Shown here: one piece after another, positions 5,609 to 12,903 of the stretch | How positions within the stretch are numbered: the first letter of the stretch is position 1 | Layout of the letters: each line of letters opens with the position of its first letter | NCBI GenBank assembly: GCA_030019485.1 | Contig: JASEEW010000031.1 | Location: forward strand, 1-13,392 | DNA length: 13,392 bases | DNA from: Thermoplasmatales archaeon | Lineage (GTDB): Archaea; Thermoplasmatota; JASEFT01; JAUWIS01 | Direction of reading: 5' to 3' | Notes under the pieces: generated by a model | Told to the model about the DNA's origin: nothing | Databases searched by the model: none | What the model saw: only the letters and a program-made list of their open reading frames with translations | Translations under genes and position numbers: made by a program

Positions 5609-6421
5609 ATGGAAAAAGAGGATTTATCAGCAAACATAAACACAGTATTATCAGCTACAGGGCTAAAGCATACCCTGCATCTCTACACGCCAAATGTAAG
5701 TAAATATTCCATTCAGACACCATTTTTGGATGCTGCTAATAAAGATGAAAAAGTGTTTTATGTTACAAATGAGAAATCTGATACTGTAAAGCAGGGGTTA
5801 AAAGGGTTGAATATTGACTTATCAATTATCAGGCCAAACGAGATAGATAAAATTAAGGAGAAGAAACTGAGAATGGTTATAGATGCAGGCTCAATAAACC
5901 CAGAGGAGCATGGTAAGATAGAAAAACATCTATCAAAAATGAAGGAAAATTTTATACTATGTACATATGATGTTTCAAAACTCAGTCCAGAAATAATTAA
6001 AGAGCTTGTGAGCTATCATGATAAACTCATGCTCACAACATCTGATGTGACTGTTTTGTCATCCGAATCATTTGATGAACTAAACATCGGGGATGAGTCT
6101 GTTGAGAGATTTGTGAAAAATGATCTGGATACAATTGTCCTGGCATTAATCCTTGAAAAACCCATGTGTGGAACAGACATTATAAAAACTATACACAAAA
6201 ACTTCAATGTGCTACTGAGCCCTGGAACAATATATCCTCTGCTTCACAGCCTGGAAAAAAAAGGATTACTGAAATGTGAGTATGAGGTTAAAACAAAAAC
6301 ATACAAACCAGGGAAGGATGCTGAACCTAAGATAAGGAGTTTGCTTAACGAGCATGTTCAGACCAGCAGGTTTTTAAGCAGGTTTTTACAATCTACTGGC
6401 TTGAAATTAAAATCTGCGTAA
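5609..6421 (+). CDS. PadR-type transcriptional regulator with N-terminal MEDS-like domain
   Basis: The protein has 270 residues. Residues about 18-152 form an alpha/beta domain (HTLHLYTPN, EKVFYVTNEKSD, LRMVIDAGSI, NFILCTYDVSKLSPEII, KLMLTTSDVTVLSS). It resembles the MEDS/DcmR sensory fold, a RecA-like domain without a Walker A motif. Residues about 174-235 are a PadR winged helix: IVLALILEKPMCGTDIIKTI, the signature LSPGTIYPLLHSLEKKGLL (203-221) and a wing. The C-terminus is helical and probably dimerises. As first gene of the operon, 16 nt before gvpF/L, it is the likely local regulator and may sense a ligand or redox state through the N-terminal domain. The start ATG follows GGGGATTGATTATAG, a weak ribosome site. 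In haloarchaea GvpD/GvpE control gas vesicles; this is an unrelated arrangement. The PadR call is firm and the MEDS-like call is moderate. Confidence 0.8.
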   Translation: MEKEDLSANINTVLSATGLKHTLHLYTPNVSKYSIQTPFLDAANKDEKVFYVTNEKSDTVKQGLKGLNIDLSIIRPNEIDKIKEKKLRMVIDAGSINPEEHGKIEKHLSKMKENFILCTYDVSKLSPEIIKELVSYHDKLMLTTSDVTVLSSESFDELNIGDESVERFVKNDLDTIVLALILEKPMCGTDIIKTIHKNFNVLLSPGTIYPLLHSLEKKGLLKCEYEVKTKTYKPGKDAEPKIRSLLNEHVQTSRFLSRFLQSTGLKLKSA

Positions 6422-6437
6422 AAATTAGGTGAAATAG

Positions 6438-7157
6438 ATGGTAAAACCCAAAGGAAAGAAGGTTACTGTTGAAAAGCCAAAAAAACATGAGGAAGGAAAA
6501 TATGTTTACGGTATAATACCCTACACTGGCATGGAAAGAAGTTTTGGGAACATAGGAGTAGAAAAAAACAGGGTGTATACAGTTAATTACAAGGATATTG
6601 CAGCGGTGGTATCTGATGCGCCTGTAAAGGACTACCCTGTTACAGAGGATTATACAAGAAAGCATGAAAAAGTTGCAAGGACTGTGCTGAAAAAACATTC
6701 AGTTGTTCCTGCTGCATTTGGACAGGTTTTCAAAAACCAGAAAATACTGAGGGTGTTAATGAGAAAGGCTTACAAGACATTAAAAGAAAGTATGAAACTT
6801 GTGGATAACAAAACAGAGCTTGGTGTCAAAGCAATTTTGAGCAAAGAAATAGCAGAGTCATTGGATGAGAAAAAGAAAAAACAATTTGAGAAGAATGCAT
6901 CTGAAATTTTCAACAGACTTAATAAAAAGGCAGATGAATCTGTTAAAGGCAGACTGTTTAGCAAAAGGCTGATTTTGAACTCCTCTTTTTTAGTTGACAA
7001 AAAGAAGATAAAATGTTTTTCCAAGGATATGGAAATGCTGAGTAAAAAATACAGGGATATGAAAATCAGTTACTCTGGTCCTTGGCCCCCATACTCATTT
7101 GTGTACATTAAGATTGGAACAAAAGGTATAGAGACTGGGAAAAGGGAGGTGAAATAA
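6438..7157 (+). CDS. gvpF: Gas-vesicle accessory protein GvpF/GvpL
   Basis: The 239-residue protein matches the GvpL/GvpF family (PF06386). A lysine-rich leader (residues 1-19) precedes KYVYGIIPY, the family's first strand. YTVNYKDIAAVVSDAP and EDYTRKHEKVARTVLKKHSVVPAAFGQVF (split by a helix) are the conserved N-domain signatures. The C-terminal LILNSSFLVDKKKIKCFSK and GPWPPYSFV (about 217-225) are the family's second-domain signature. Known GvpF and GvpL are minor components that contact GvpA and help start vesicle assembly. Only one F/L copy is present, so F and L cannot be separated. AGGTGA (6427-6432) precedes the ATG. It shares one base with gvpG (TAATG), indicating translational coupling. 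The leader of about 19 basic residues is longer than I expect for the family. Confidence 0.9.
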   Translation: MVKPKGKKVTVEKPKKHEEGKYVYGIIPYTGMERSFGNIGVEKNRVYTVNYKDIAAVVSDAPVKDYPVTEDYTRKHEKVARTVLKKHSVVPAAFGQVFKNQKILRVLMRKAYKTLKESMKLVDNKTELGVKAILSKEIAESLDEKKKKQFEKNASEIFNRLNKKADESVKGRLFSKRLILNSSFLVDKKKIKCFSKDMEMLSKKYRDMKISYSGPWPPYSFVYIKIGTKGIETGKREVK

Positions 7158-7444
7158 TGCCGTTTGTAATTGATGACCTATTCCTGAGAATGGTTGGCGT
7201 CTCAATACCGCCATTTGATATGCTCTGGGTATTTGAGCAGATAAGGGACAGGGCTTACCAGGAAAGATACAATCCTGAAAAGATCAATGACAGGATAAAG
7301 GAGAACAGAATGATGTATGAGCTTGGTGAGATAACAAAGGAGGAGTATGAGAAAAGAAATAAGGAACTGAATCATGAACTGAAAATAGCGAACCGGGTAA
7401 ATAATATGGGTCTTGAGAAAAGAATAGACCTGCTGGGAGGATAA
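7157..7444 (+). CDS. gvpG: Gas-vesicle accessory protein GvpG
   Basis: This 95-residue protein has the GvpG layout (PF05120). A short hydrophobic N-terminus (FVIDDLFLRMVGVSIPPFD) leads into MLWVFEQIRDRAYQERYNPEKI. A charged coiled-coil segment follows, RIKENRMMYELGEITKEEYE, containing the G-E-I-x-x-E-E-Y/F-E pattern typical of the family. GvpG is an essential minor factor in gas-vesicle assembly and acts with GvpF/L. A strong ribosome site (GGGAGGTGA) lies in the end of gvpF/L, and the ATG overlaps that gene's stop by one base. Length is near the usual 80-100 residues. Confidence 0.85.
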   Translation: MPFVIDDLFLRMVGVSIPPFDMLWVFEQIRDRAYQERYNPEKINDRIKENRMMYELGEITKEEYEKRNKELNHELKIANRVNNMGLEKRIDLLGG

Positions 7445-7445
7445 A

Positions 7446-8000
7446 ATGACAGATGAAGAAAAAGAGCAGATAGGAGAATTACTCAAAGGATTAAAACTGG
7501 GAGGGGTGCTTAGTGGTTTGGGAGAATTTCTGAGTAAGGCTGCGGAAAAAGGTGAGGCGGTTGAAGGAGGAAAAACATTTGAGGGAAAAGGATACAAAGG
7601 AGCATACAGTTACAGGGTTACCACAATAAGGAAAGAAGGACCTCGCAGGGTAGGTGTAGGGATCAGACCAGGTGCAGGATATGAGAGAGGATATAAGCCC
7701 CCACAGATAGAAAAACCAAAAGCAGTGGAACCGGAAGTAAAGGAAAAAAATCCGCTTGTTGATGTTTTTGATAAAAACGATCACGTTCTGATTGTGGCAT
7801 CACTGCCAAATATAAAAGAGGAAGACTTAGAGTTCAGCATCAAGGATAATGTGCTGAAGATTACTGCAAAAACACCTGAGGGAAAAGTTGAAAAGGACAT
7901 ATCAATACCTGAAGACAGCAGGGTTAGTAAAATCAAGGGCGTGTCATTCAGGCATGGTATTCTTGAGATAAAACTAACTAAAAAGAGGAAGAAAACATGA
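7446..8000 (+). CDS. gvpH: GvpH-like Hsp20 protein, copy 1
   Basis: The 184-residue protein has a GvpH-type N-terminus (LLKGLKLGGVLSGLGEFLSKAAEKGE) and a glycine- and tyrosine-rich linker with GAYSYRVTTIRK and a charged KPPQIEKPKAVEPEVKEKN spacer. An alpha-crystallin/Hsp20 domain follows (residues about 100-180): PLVDVFDKNDHVLIVASLP, DLEFSIKDNVLKITA and the closing strand GVSFRHGILEIKLTKK. In haloarchaea GvpH is an Hsp20-like chaperone that binds GvpI and other minor Gvp proteins during assembly. SD GGGAGG is close to the ATG; it lies 1 nt after gvpG and overlaps the next paralogue by 4 nt. The I-x-I/V tail motif used by many small heat-shock proteins is not visible. Confidence 0.8.
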   Translation: MTDEEKEQIGELLKGLKLGGVLSGLGEFLSKAAEKGEAVEGGKTFEGKGYKGAYSYRVTTIRKEGPRRVGVGIRPGAGYERGYKPPQIEKPKAVEPEVKEKNPLVDVFDKNDHVLIVASLPNIKEEDLEFSIKDNVLKITAKTPEGKVEKDISIPEDSRVSKIKGVSFRHGILEIKLTKKRKKT

Positions 8001-8521
8001 AAAAAAGTCATAAATCCGGAAGAGCAGAAGGAGTGCATCCTAACTTCATATCTGCATTAAGAGGATTTGTAGATGAAATTGTAAACATGGAAAGAAAAGG
8101 GGAAACAGAAGTTACCAGGTCTGAGGAGATTAAAAGCGCATGGTATTCAGCATCATACAACTATCATGTCAGATCAGGCGTAAAAAAAGAAGATTTTTTA
8201 TGGCCTCCTAAAAAACATGGAAAAATGGTTAGAATACAAAAACCACCCATAAAAATCACAAGAAATAGATTAAAAGACCCTGTTGATATATTTGATAAAG
8301 GAGACAGCATATCTGTTACTGCATCCTTACCAAAAAATATTAAGGATGAAGATTTAAAATTCAAAATAGTCAATGATACTTTAAACATTACTGTGAAAAC
8401 GTCAAAAGGTAAGGTTGAAAAAAATATTTCATTACCCGAAGGTAGTAGTATTGATAAAATAGAAAATGTGTCATTCAAGAACGGTGTTCTTGAGATAGAG
8501 TTAAGAAAAAAGGAGGGATAA
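7997..8521 (+). CDS. GvpH-like Hsp20 protein, copy 2
   Basis: This 174-residue paralogue of the preceding gene came from tandem duplication. The two crystallin domains align almost without gaps (DPVDIFDKGDSISVTASLP against NPLVDVFDKNDHVLIVASLP; GVLEIEL against GILEIKL). The N-terminal halves also correspond loosely (GFVDEIVNMERKGE, YNYHVRSG), but this copy has lost the glycine-rich linker and instead has EDFLWPPKKHGK and a basic RIQKPPIKITRNRLK stretch. The start overlaps the previous stop (ATGA) behind AGAGGAAG. Divergence in the N-terminal arm, the usual client and partner region of small heat-shock proteins, suggests the copies bind different partners or form mixed oligomers. Either may be the functional equivalent of haloarchaeal GvpH. 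Confidence 0.75.
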   Translation: MKKSHKSGRAEGVHPNFISALRGFVDEIVNMERKGETEVTRSEEIKSAWYSASYNYHVRSGVKKEDFLWPPKKHGKMVRIQKPPIKITRNRLKDPVDIFDKGDSISVTASLPKNIKDEDLKFKIVNDTLNITVKTSKGKVEKNISLPEGSSIDKIENVSFKNGVLEIELRKKEG

Positions 8522-8524
8522 AAT

Positions 8525-8698
8525 ATGGTGAAAAAAGAAAAAAAAGCAAAAAAGAGGTATAAAATGCGGGGAACTGCAAGAGGAAGTGGCACAACATATT
8601 CTGTTCTCTACTCAACAGCAAGGAGTCCGGGTACGAAGTATTCTACAGTAAAAGATAGAGCTAAAGAGCTTGCAGTTGCGAAGAGAAAGAAAAAATAA
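8525..8698 (+). CDS. 57-residue very basic protein, candidate GvpI analogue
   Basis: A short gene with SD GGAGGG just before ATG 8525 encodes MVKKEKKAKKRYKMRGTARG, then SGTTYSVLYSTARSPGTKYS, then TVKDRAKELAVAKRKKK. It has about 20 Lys/Arg against three acidic residues, so the pI is well above 10. A Gly/Ser/Thr/Tyr-rich middle (SGTTYSVLYSTARSPGTKYS) lies between basic ends. It directly follows the two GvpH-like genes with a gap of 3 nt. In haloarchaea the order is gvpF-G-H-I, where GvpI is a small, very basic protein that binds GvpH. Position, charge and an acidic-to-neutral GvpH partner fit that role, but it is shorter than haloarchaeal GvpI and I see no clear sequence match, so the analogy is positional. 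Nucleic-acid binding is the alternative. Confidence 0.65.
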   Translation: MVKKEKKAKKRYKMRGTARGSGTTYSVLYSTARSPGTKYSTVKDRAKELAVAKRKKK

Positions 8699-8743
8699 AA
8701 AAATGCTCTTTGTCCTACAGTAGAAAAATGAGGAGGAATAAAT

Positions 8744-9127
8744 ATGGTGGAAGACATAGAAAAATTAGAGGAAAAACTGAAGAAGAAAAAAGAGAAAATG
8801 GAATCATTGCTAAAAGAACTGAAGGAAAGAGCAGAAGGGAAACAAGCAGAGGCAAAAGCAACAGAAGGGATAGAGGAAAAAATGAGGACGCTTAAAGAAA
8901 TGCAAACAGAAATCCTGGAGAAAAAAACAGGGCTGGAGTCAGCGCTTAAAGAGGTGCAGGAGGTAGCAATAGCTATCAAAGAATTAAAAGGTAAGCCTGA
9001 GGAAACAATAAAAAAAGAAATCAAACCTCTTCAGGAAAAGGCAGCAGAGAAAAAAGAGGCATTGGAAAAAGCAATCAAGGAAATGGAAAACATAAAGGAG
9101 AAGTACGAGAAAAAATTTTCTGGTTAA
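8744..9127 (+). CDS. Coiled-coil protein at the end of the gvp-like operon
   Basis: This 127-residue protein is almost wholly coiled coil, from LEEKLKKKKEKMESLLKELK to MENIKEKYEKKFSG. Regular heptads are broken by a small proline-containing hinge (LKGKPEETIKKEIKPLQEKA, about residues 78-97), so two helices may pack as a hairpin. There is no membrane segment, and Lys and Glu dominate. A perfect AGGAGG (8731-8736) lies 7 nt before the ATG. The 45-nt gap after the basic gene has no terminator, so it is probably in the same operon. Coiled-coil accessory proteins occur in other gas-vesicle clusters, but the sequence is too low in complexity to name. A structural or scaffold role is inference. Confidence 0.7.
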   Translation: MVEDIEKLEEKLKKKKEKMESLLKELKERAEGKQAEAKATEGIEEKMRTLKEMQTEILEKKTGLESALKEVQEVAIAIKELKGKPEETIKKEIKPLQEKAAEKKEALEKAIKEMENIKEKYEKKFSG

Positions 9128-9164
9128 AAAAATATACAGAGATCCAGATGCAGTTAACAATACA

Positions 9165-9172
9165 TTTATAGT
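9165..9172 (+). promoter_or_regulatory. TATA-like element of the cdc48 gene
   Basis: TTTATAGT lies 40 nt upstream of the ATG at 9209 and predicts transcription from about 9193 with a short leader. A second AT element (CTTATATC, 9183-9190) is too close to the start codon. Since no terminator is visible after 9127, read-through from the upstream operon is also possible. Confidence 0.4.
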
Positions 9173-9208
9173 AAAATAACCCCTTATATCTTTACAGTAG
9201 TGATTATT

Positions 9209-12200
9209 ATGCCAGAAACATTAAGGGTCGCAGAGGCAAAGCATAGGGATGCAGGCAGAAGCATTGTAAGACTACATTCTGATGTTACGAAGAAACTTGG
9301 CATAGTAAGCGGTGACATTATTGAGATAAAAGGAAAAGAAACAGCATATGCTATTGTATGGCCAGGGTATCCTGAGGATTCTAAAAAAATTATTAGAATA
9401 GATGGAAACATCAGAAGCAACGCATCTGTCAGCATAGATGAAAACGTTGAAATAAAAAAGATTGAGGCGAAAAACGCAACGAAAATCAGTGTAGCACCAA
9501 CGCAGGCAATCAGGATTGTTAGAGGGAGTGAATACCTGCGTAAAATCCTGGAAGGGCAGCCTGTTGTTAAAGGGCAAAAAATCAGGGTTGATATTTTAGG
9601 CACAGGGCTTACGCTCATGGTGACATCAACACAGCCTTCAGGACCATTAATTGTAACACCTGAAACACAAATTACACTATCAGAAAAACCAATAGAGGCA
9701 CTAAGAACATATGTAACATATGAAGACATAGGAGGATTAAAAAGGGAAATAGGGCTTGTTAGGGAAATGATAGAACTTCCTTTAAAGCATCCAGAACTCT
9801 TCCAAAAACTTGGTATAGAGCCACCTAAAGGAGTACTGTTGCATGGTCCTCCTGGAACAGGTAAGACACTGATTGCGAAAGCAGTTGCTAATGAAACAGA
9901 CGCAAACTTTTTGATAATTTCTGGACCTGAAATCATAGGGAAATATTATGGTGAATCCGAAGCAAGGCTGAGGGAAATATTTGAAGAAGCAGAAGCAAAC
10001 CCACCTGCAATCATACTCATAGATGAAATTGACTCAATAGCACCAAAAAGAAGTGAAATGACAGGTGAGCGAATGGTTGAACGCAGAGTAGTTGCCCAAT
10101 TGCTTGCTTTAATGGATGGGTTAAAGACACGTGGAAAAATTGTGGTAATTGGTGCAAGCGTAACTGGTGACACGCCAATTTTGATTAAGAGCAATAATGG
10201 TGGATACCCTAAGCTCTTACCAATTTCTGAATTCGTTGATAAATTTTATATGCCGGAAGAAGATGGTATTGAAAAAGTAGTTTCTGAGATAGAAGCATTA
10301 GGATTTGAGAGAAGAAAGCCTCATACACCATTTGCTATGCAGTTTGGTAGTTGTGCATTCAAAAAGGTGCGTAGTGTTTTCCGTCATAAGGTAGATGAAA
10401 TATATGAAATCAAGTATTTAGGTGGTAAGATTCGAGCTACAGGTAATCACTCAGTTTTCGTGCGAACCCATGCTGGCGTAATACCAAAGAGAGTTGTTGA
10501 CTTGAAAGTAGGGGATTATCTTGTAGATTTACCTTACAAAGTTAACAGAAGTATGAAATCCCGAAAAGAAGTGAGACATCACCATTTTCCTGAAGAGTTT
10601 AATCTTACACTACCAACCTATCAAGAAAACAAAAATCTATTAGAAAATTATACATTTGCTATTGCAAACAAAGGAAACTTATCGCAAGCGCATATTGCCA
10701 AGCAAATTGGAGTATCACAAAACACCGTTTCTAATTGGCAAATAGGCAAGCATATGCCTCAGAATTTAACTCGGAAGAATCTAAAGCATGTTCTGCCCGA
10801 GCAAGTCAAAGTCACACCAGAACTGTTGCGGCTTTTTGGTTATTACACTGCAGAAGGCTATTCCGGAAGCAAGCAAGTAGATTTCTGTCTCAACAGCGCT
10901 GAAAAAGAACCTATTACTGATATACAAAAACTAATGAAGGACGTATTCGGGATAGAGCCCTATAGAGTTTGGAATAGGGGTAGCGCAACAAATATTACAT
11001 ATCTTTCCAAGCCACTTGAGCAGTTCTTCGGTACATATTGTGGCAAAGGTGCGCATAACAAGTATGTACCCCCATTTCTCTTTGATGTACCAAAAGAATA
11101 TTTTTTCGCATTTTTACGCGGTTATTTAGCAGGTGACGGCTCGCTATCTAAAGAAGGAAAGTGGACAGTCGTTTCTACTAGTAGACATCTTATTCTTGAA
11201 CTTAATTGGCTATGTCGTATGCACGGTATAAAGTCGTATGTGGACAGTTATGTAGCTAAAGAAGGGCGAAAAATCGGAAGCGGCAAGCCATTGAAAGCAA
11301 CGGTTGCATATAGATTAGGCATACCCAAAACTAACAATCCGTTTAGTACCAAAAAAACTGACCATACCAAACGAGCTGTGATCAAAAGCATAAAACGAAT
11401 TCCTTATAATGGTTACGTCTATGATCTATGTGGCTGTGAGAACGAAGCATTCTTTGGTGGTGAAAGTCCTATATTACTTCATAATACGAACCAGCCTAAT
11501 TTGCTGGATGAAGCTCTTAGAAGGGGTGGAAGGTTTGACAGGGAAATAGAAATCGGCGTCCCAGACAGAAATGGGAGATTAGAAATCCTGCAGATTCATA
11601 CAAGGGGCATGCCTCTTGCAGATGATGTAGATCTTGGATACCTGGCGGATATCACACACGGTTTTGTTGGAGCAGATATAGCAGGACTTTCAAAAGAGGC
11701 AGCTATGCATTCCTTAAGAGTCATTCTGCCAAAGATAAACATAGAAGAAGAAATACCTGCGGAGATCCTTGATGCAATCCAAATCAAAAAAGAAGATTTT
11801 TATGGAGGAATGAAAGGGGTTACGCCATCTGCTATGAGAGAGGTTTTTATTGAGAGAACACCTATTAAATGGGATGATGTCGGTGGTTTGGAACAGGCGA
11901 AGCAGGAATTGATAGAATCAGTTGAATGGCCTATTAAGTATCCTGAGGCGTTTGATGAGTTTAAAACAAAACCGCCAAAAGGCATCCTGCTTTTTGGACC
12001 ACCAGGCACTGGTAAGACCCTTCTTGCAAAGGCTGTTGCGAGCGAATCAGAAGCGAACTTCATTTCTATTAAGGGTCCTGAACTGCTGAGCAAGTTTGTC
12101 GGGGAAAGCGAGAAAGGAATTAGGGAAATGTTCAGAAAGGCAAAACAGGCATCACCCTGCATAATATTTTTTGATGAAATCGATTCTATTGCACCAATTA

Positions 12201-12724
12201 GGGGGCAGAGTTTTGATTCTGGTGTAACACAAAGGGTTGTATCCCAGTTGTTAACAGAATTGGATGGGATGGAGGAGTTGAAGGATGTTGTTGTCATATC
12301 CGCAACAAACAGACCTGATATTGTTGACAAAGCACTGCTCAGACCTGGGAGAATAGACAGACTAATTTATATTTCACCTCCTGGGAAAAAGGAAAGAGAA
12401 AAAATATTCAGAATTCATCTGAAGGATAAACCATTGGCTGATGATATTGACATAAGCATGCTTGCAGAAAGAACAGAAAACTATGTTGGCGCGGATATAG
12501 AGGCAATATGCAGGGAGGCGACAATCCTTGCCCTGCGTGAAATTGTTAAAAAGGGTATGGGTAGAAAGGATGTTAAAAAGGCTGTGAAAGGAAAAAAAAT
12601 TGAGAAAAAACATTTTGATGCTGCAATAAAAAGGGTTAAACCGACAATGACGTCTGAAACGCTTAAGGATTATGAGAAAATCATGGAGGAATTCGCAGAA
12701 CACATAGTAGAAACGGGGAAATAA
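9209..12724 (+). CDS. cdc48: Cdc48/VAT AAA+ ATPase, interrupted by an intein
   Basis: This is an archaeal Cdc48/VAT unfoldase that extracts and unfolds proteins as a hexamer, often feeding the proteasome. The precursor has 1171 residues. The N-domain (1-about 170) starts LRVAEAKHRDAGRSIVRL. D1 begins at VTYEDIGGLKRE with Walker A GPPGTGKT (213-220), pore loop KYYG and Walker B ILIDEID (D272, E273). D2 begins at IKWDDVGGLEQAKQE, with Walker A at 930-937, pore loop KFVG and Walker B IIFFDEID (D989, E990). Both arginine-finger stretches (GRFDRE, GRIDRL) are present. Residues 317-759 are an intein; the spliced protein would have 728 residues, the normal VAT size. I chose ATG 9209; an in-frame GTG at 9200 would add MII. 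It follows the gvp-like genes on the same strand with its own TATA-like element. Confidence 0.95.
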   Translation: MPETLRVAEAKHRDAGRSIVRLHSDVTKKLGIVSGDIIEIKGKETAYAIVWPGYPEDSKKIIRIDGNIRSNASVSIDENVEIKKIEAKNATKISVAPTQAIRIVRGSEYLRKILEGQPVVKGQKIRVDILGTGLTLMVTSTQPSGPLIVTPETQITLSEKPIEALRTYVTYEDIGGLKREIGLVREMIELPLKHPELFQKLGIEPPKGVLLHGPPGTGKTLIAKAVANETDANFLIISGPEIIGKYYGESEARLREIFEEAEANPPAIILIDEIDSIAPKRSEMTGERMVERRVVAQLLALMDGLKTRGKIVVIGASVTGDTPILIKSNNGGYPKLLPISEFVDKFYMPEEDGIEKVVSEIEALGFERRKPHTPFAMQFGSCAFKKVRSVFRHKVDEIYEIKYLGGKIRATGNHSVFVRTHAGVIPKRVVDLKVGDYLVDLPYKVNRSMKSRKEVRHHHFPEEFNLTLPTYQENKNLLENYTFAIANKGNLSQAHIAKQIGVSQNTVSNWQIGKHMPQNLTRKNLKHVLPEQVKVTPELLRLFGYYTAEGYSGSKQVDFCLNSAEKEPITDIQKLMKDVFGIEPYRVWNRGSATNITYLSKPLEQFFGTYCGKGAHNKYVPPFLFDVPKEYFFAFLRGYLAGDGSLSKEGKWTVVSTSRHLILELNWLCRMHGIKSYVDSYVAKEGRKIGSGKPLKATVAYRLGIPKTNNPFSTKKTDHTKRAVIKSIKRIPYNGYVYDLCGCENEAFFGGESPILLHNTNQPNLLDEALRRGGRFDREIEIGVPDRNGRLEILQIHTRGMPLADDVDLGYLADITHGFVGADIAGLSKEAAMHSLRVILPKINIEEEIPAEILDAIQIKKEDFYGGMKGVTPSAMREVFIERTPIKWDDVGGLEQAKQELIESVEWPIKYPEAFDEFKTKPPKGILLFGPPGTGKTLLAKAVASESEANFISIKGPELLSKFVGESEKGIREMFRKAKQASPCIIFFDEIDSIAPIRGQSFDSGVTQRVVSQLLTELDGMEELKDVVVISATNRPDIVDKALLRPGRIDRLIYISPPGKKEREKIFRIHLKDKPLADDIDISMLAERTENYVGADIEAICREATILALREIVKKGMGRKDVKKAVKGKKIEKKHFDAAIKRVKPTMTSETLKDYEKIMEEFAEHIVETGK
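10157..11485 (+). mobile_element. Intein with LAGLIDADG homing endonuclease in cdc48
   Basis: A 443-residue intein splits the D1 motif GA/TNQPN. Block A is S-VTGDTPILIK (Ser at residue 317, Ser1 class). Block B is ATGNHSVFVRT (T411, H414). The end is NGYVYDLCGCENEAFFGG followed by ESPILLHN, with penultimate His and terminal Asn (759) and Thr as the +1 residue. Excision gives VIGATNQPNLLDEALRRGGR, the normal Cdc48 reading. The endonuclease has both LAGLIDADG motifs, LLRLFGYYTAEG (about 540-551) and FLRGYLAGDG (635-644), with acidic residues intact, so both splicing and homing look functional. Residues about 490-525 (NLSQAHIAKQIGVSQNTVSN) form a helix-turn-helix, probably a DNA-recognition part. 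Arginine codons are 12 of 21 CGN, against 4 of 20 in the N-extein, pointing to transfer from outside. Confidence 0.95.
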
Positions 12725-12734
12725 AAAAAGAGAA

Positions 12735-12757
12735 GGGGTTGGCTTGCCCCCAACCTT
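12735..12757 (+). terminator. Hairpin after cdc48, possible 3' end signal
   Basis: GGTTGG (12737-12742) can pair with CCAACC (12750-12755), or alternatively GGGG with CCCC, 11 nt after the stop. The usual archaeal T-run does not follow directly, so the call is weak. The rest of 12725-12903 lies between convergent genes and holds no supported gene; it contains only AT-rich sequence and CACACATC/CACATCCC-like short repeats. Confidence 0.3.
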
Positions 12758-12903
12758 ACGCTGTCTGCTAGTAGTTCACTGTTACAGTCATTTATATGTA
12801 TGCCCAAGATTGTATCTTATTATGATCGTTCACCATTGTTTAAAGACCCCATATCAAGGGTACACAAAGCACACATCTTACACATCCCACTTATTCCTTT
12901 TAC

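Noticed and set aside
8710..8895. Alternative frame RRNKYGGRHRK... over the coiled-coil gene
   Set aside because: It is a shifted reading of the coiled-coil gene, whose own ATG has the correctly spaced AGGAGG.
9184..9936. Long minus-strand frame opposite the start of cdc48
   Set aside because: It is antisense to the conserved N-domain and D1 of Cdc48, with a serine- and phenylalanine-rich composition typical of shadow frames.
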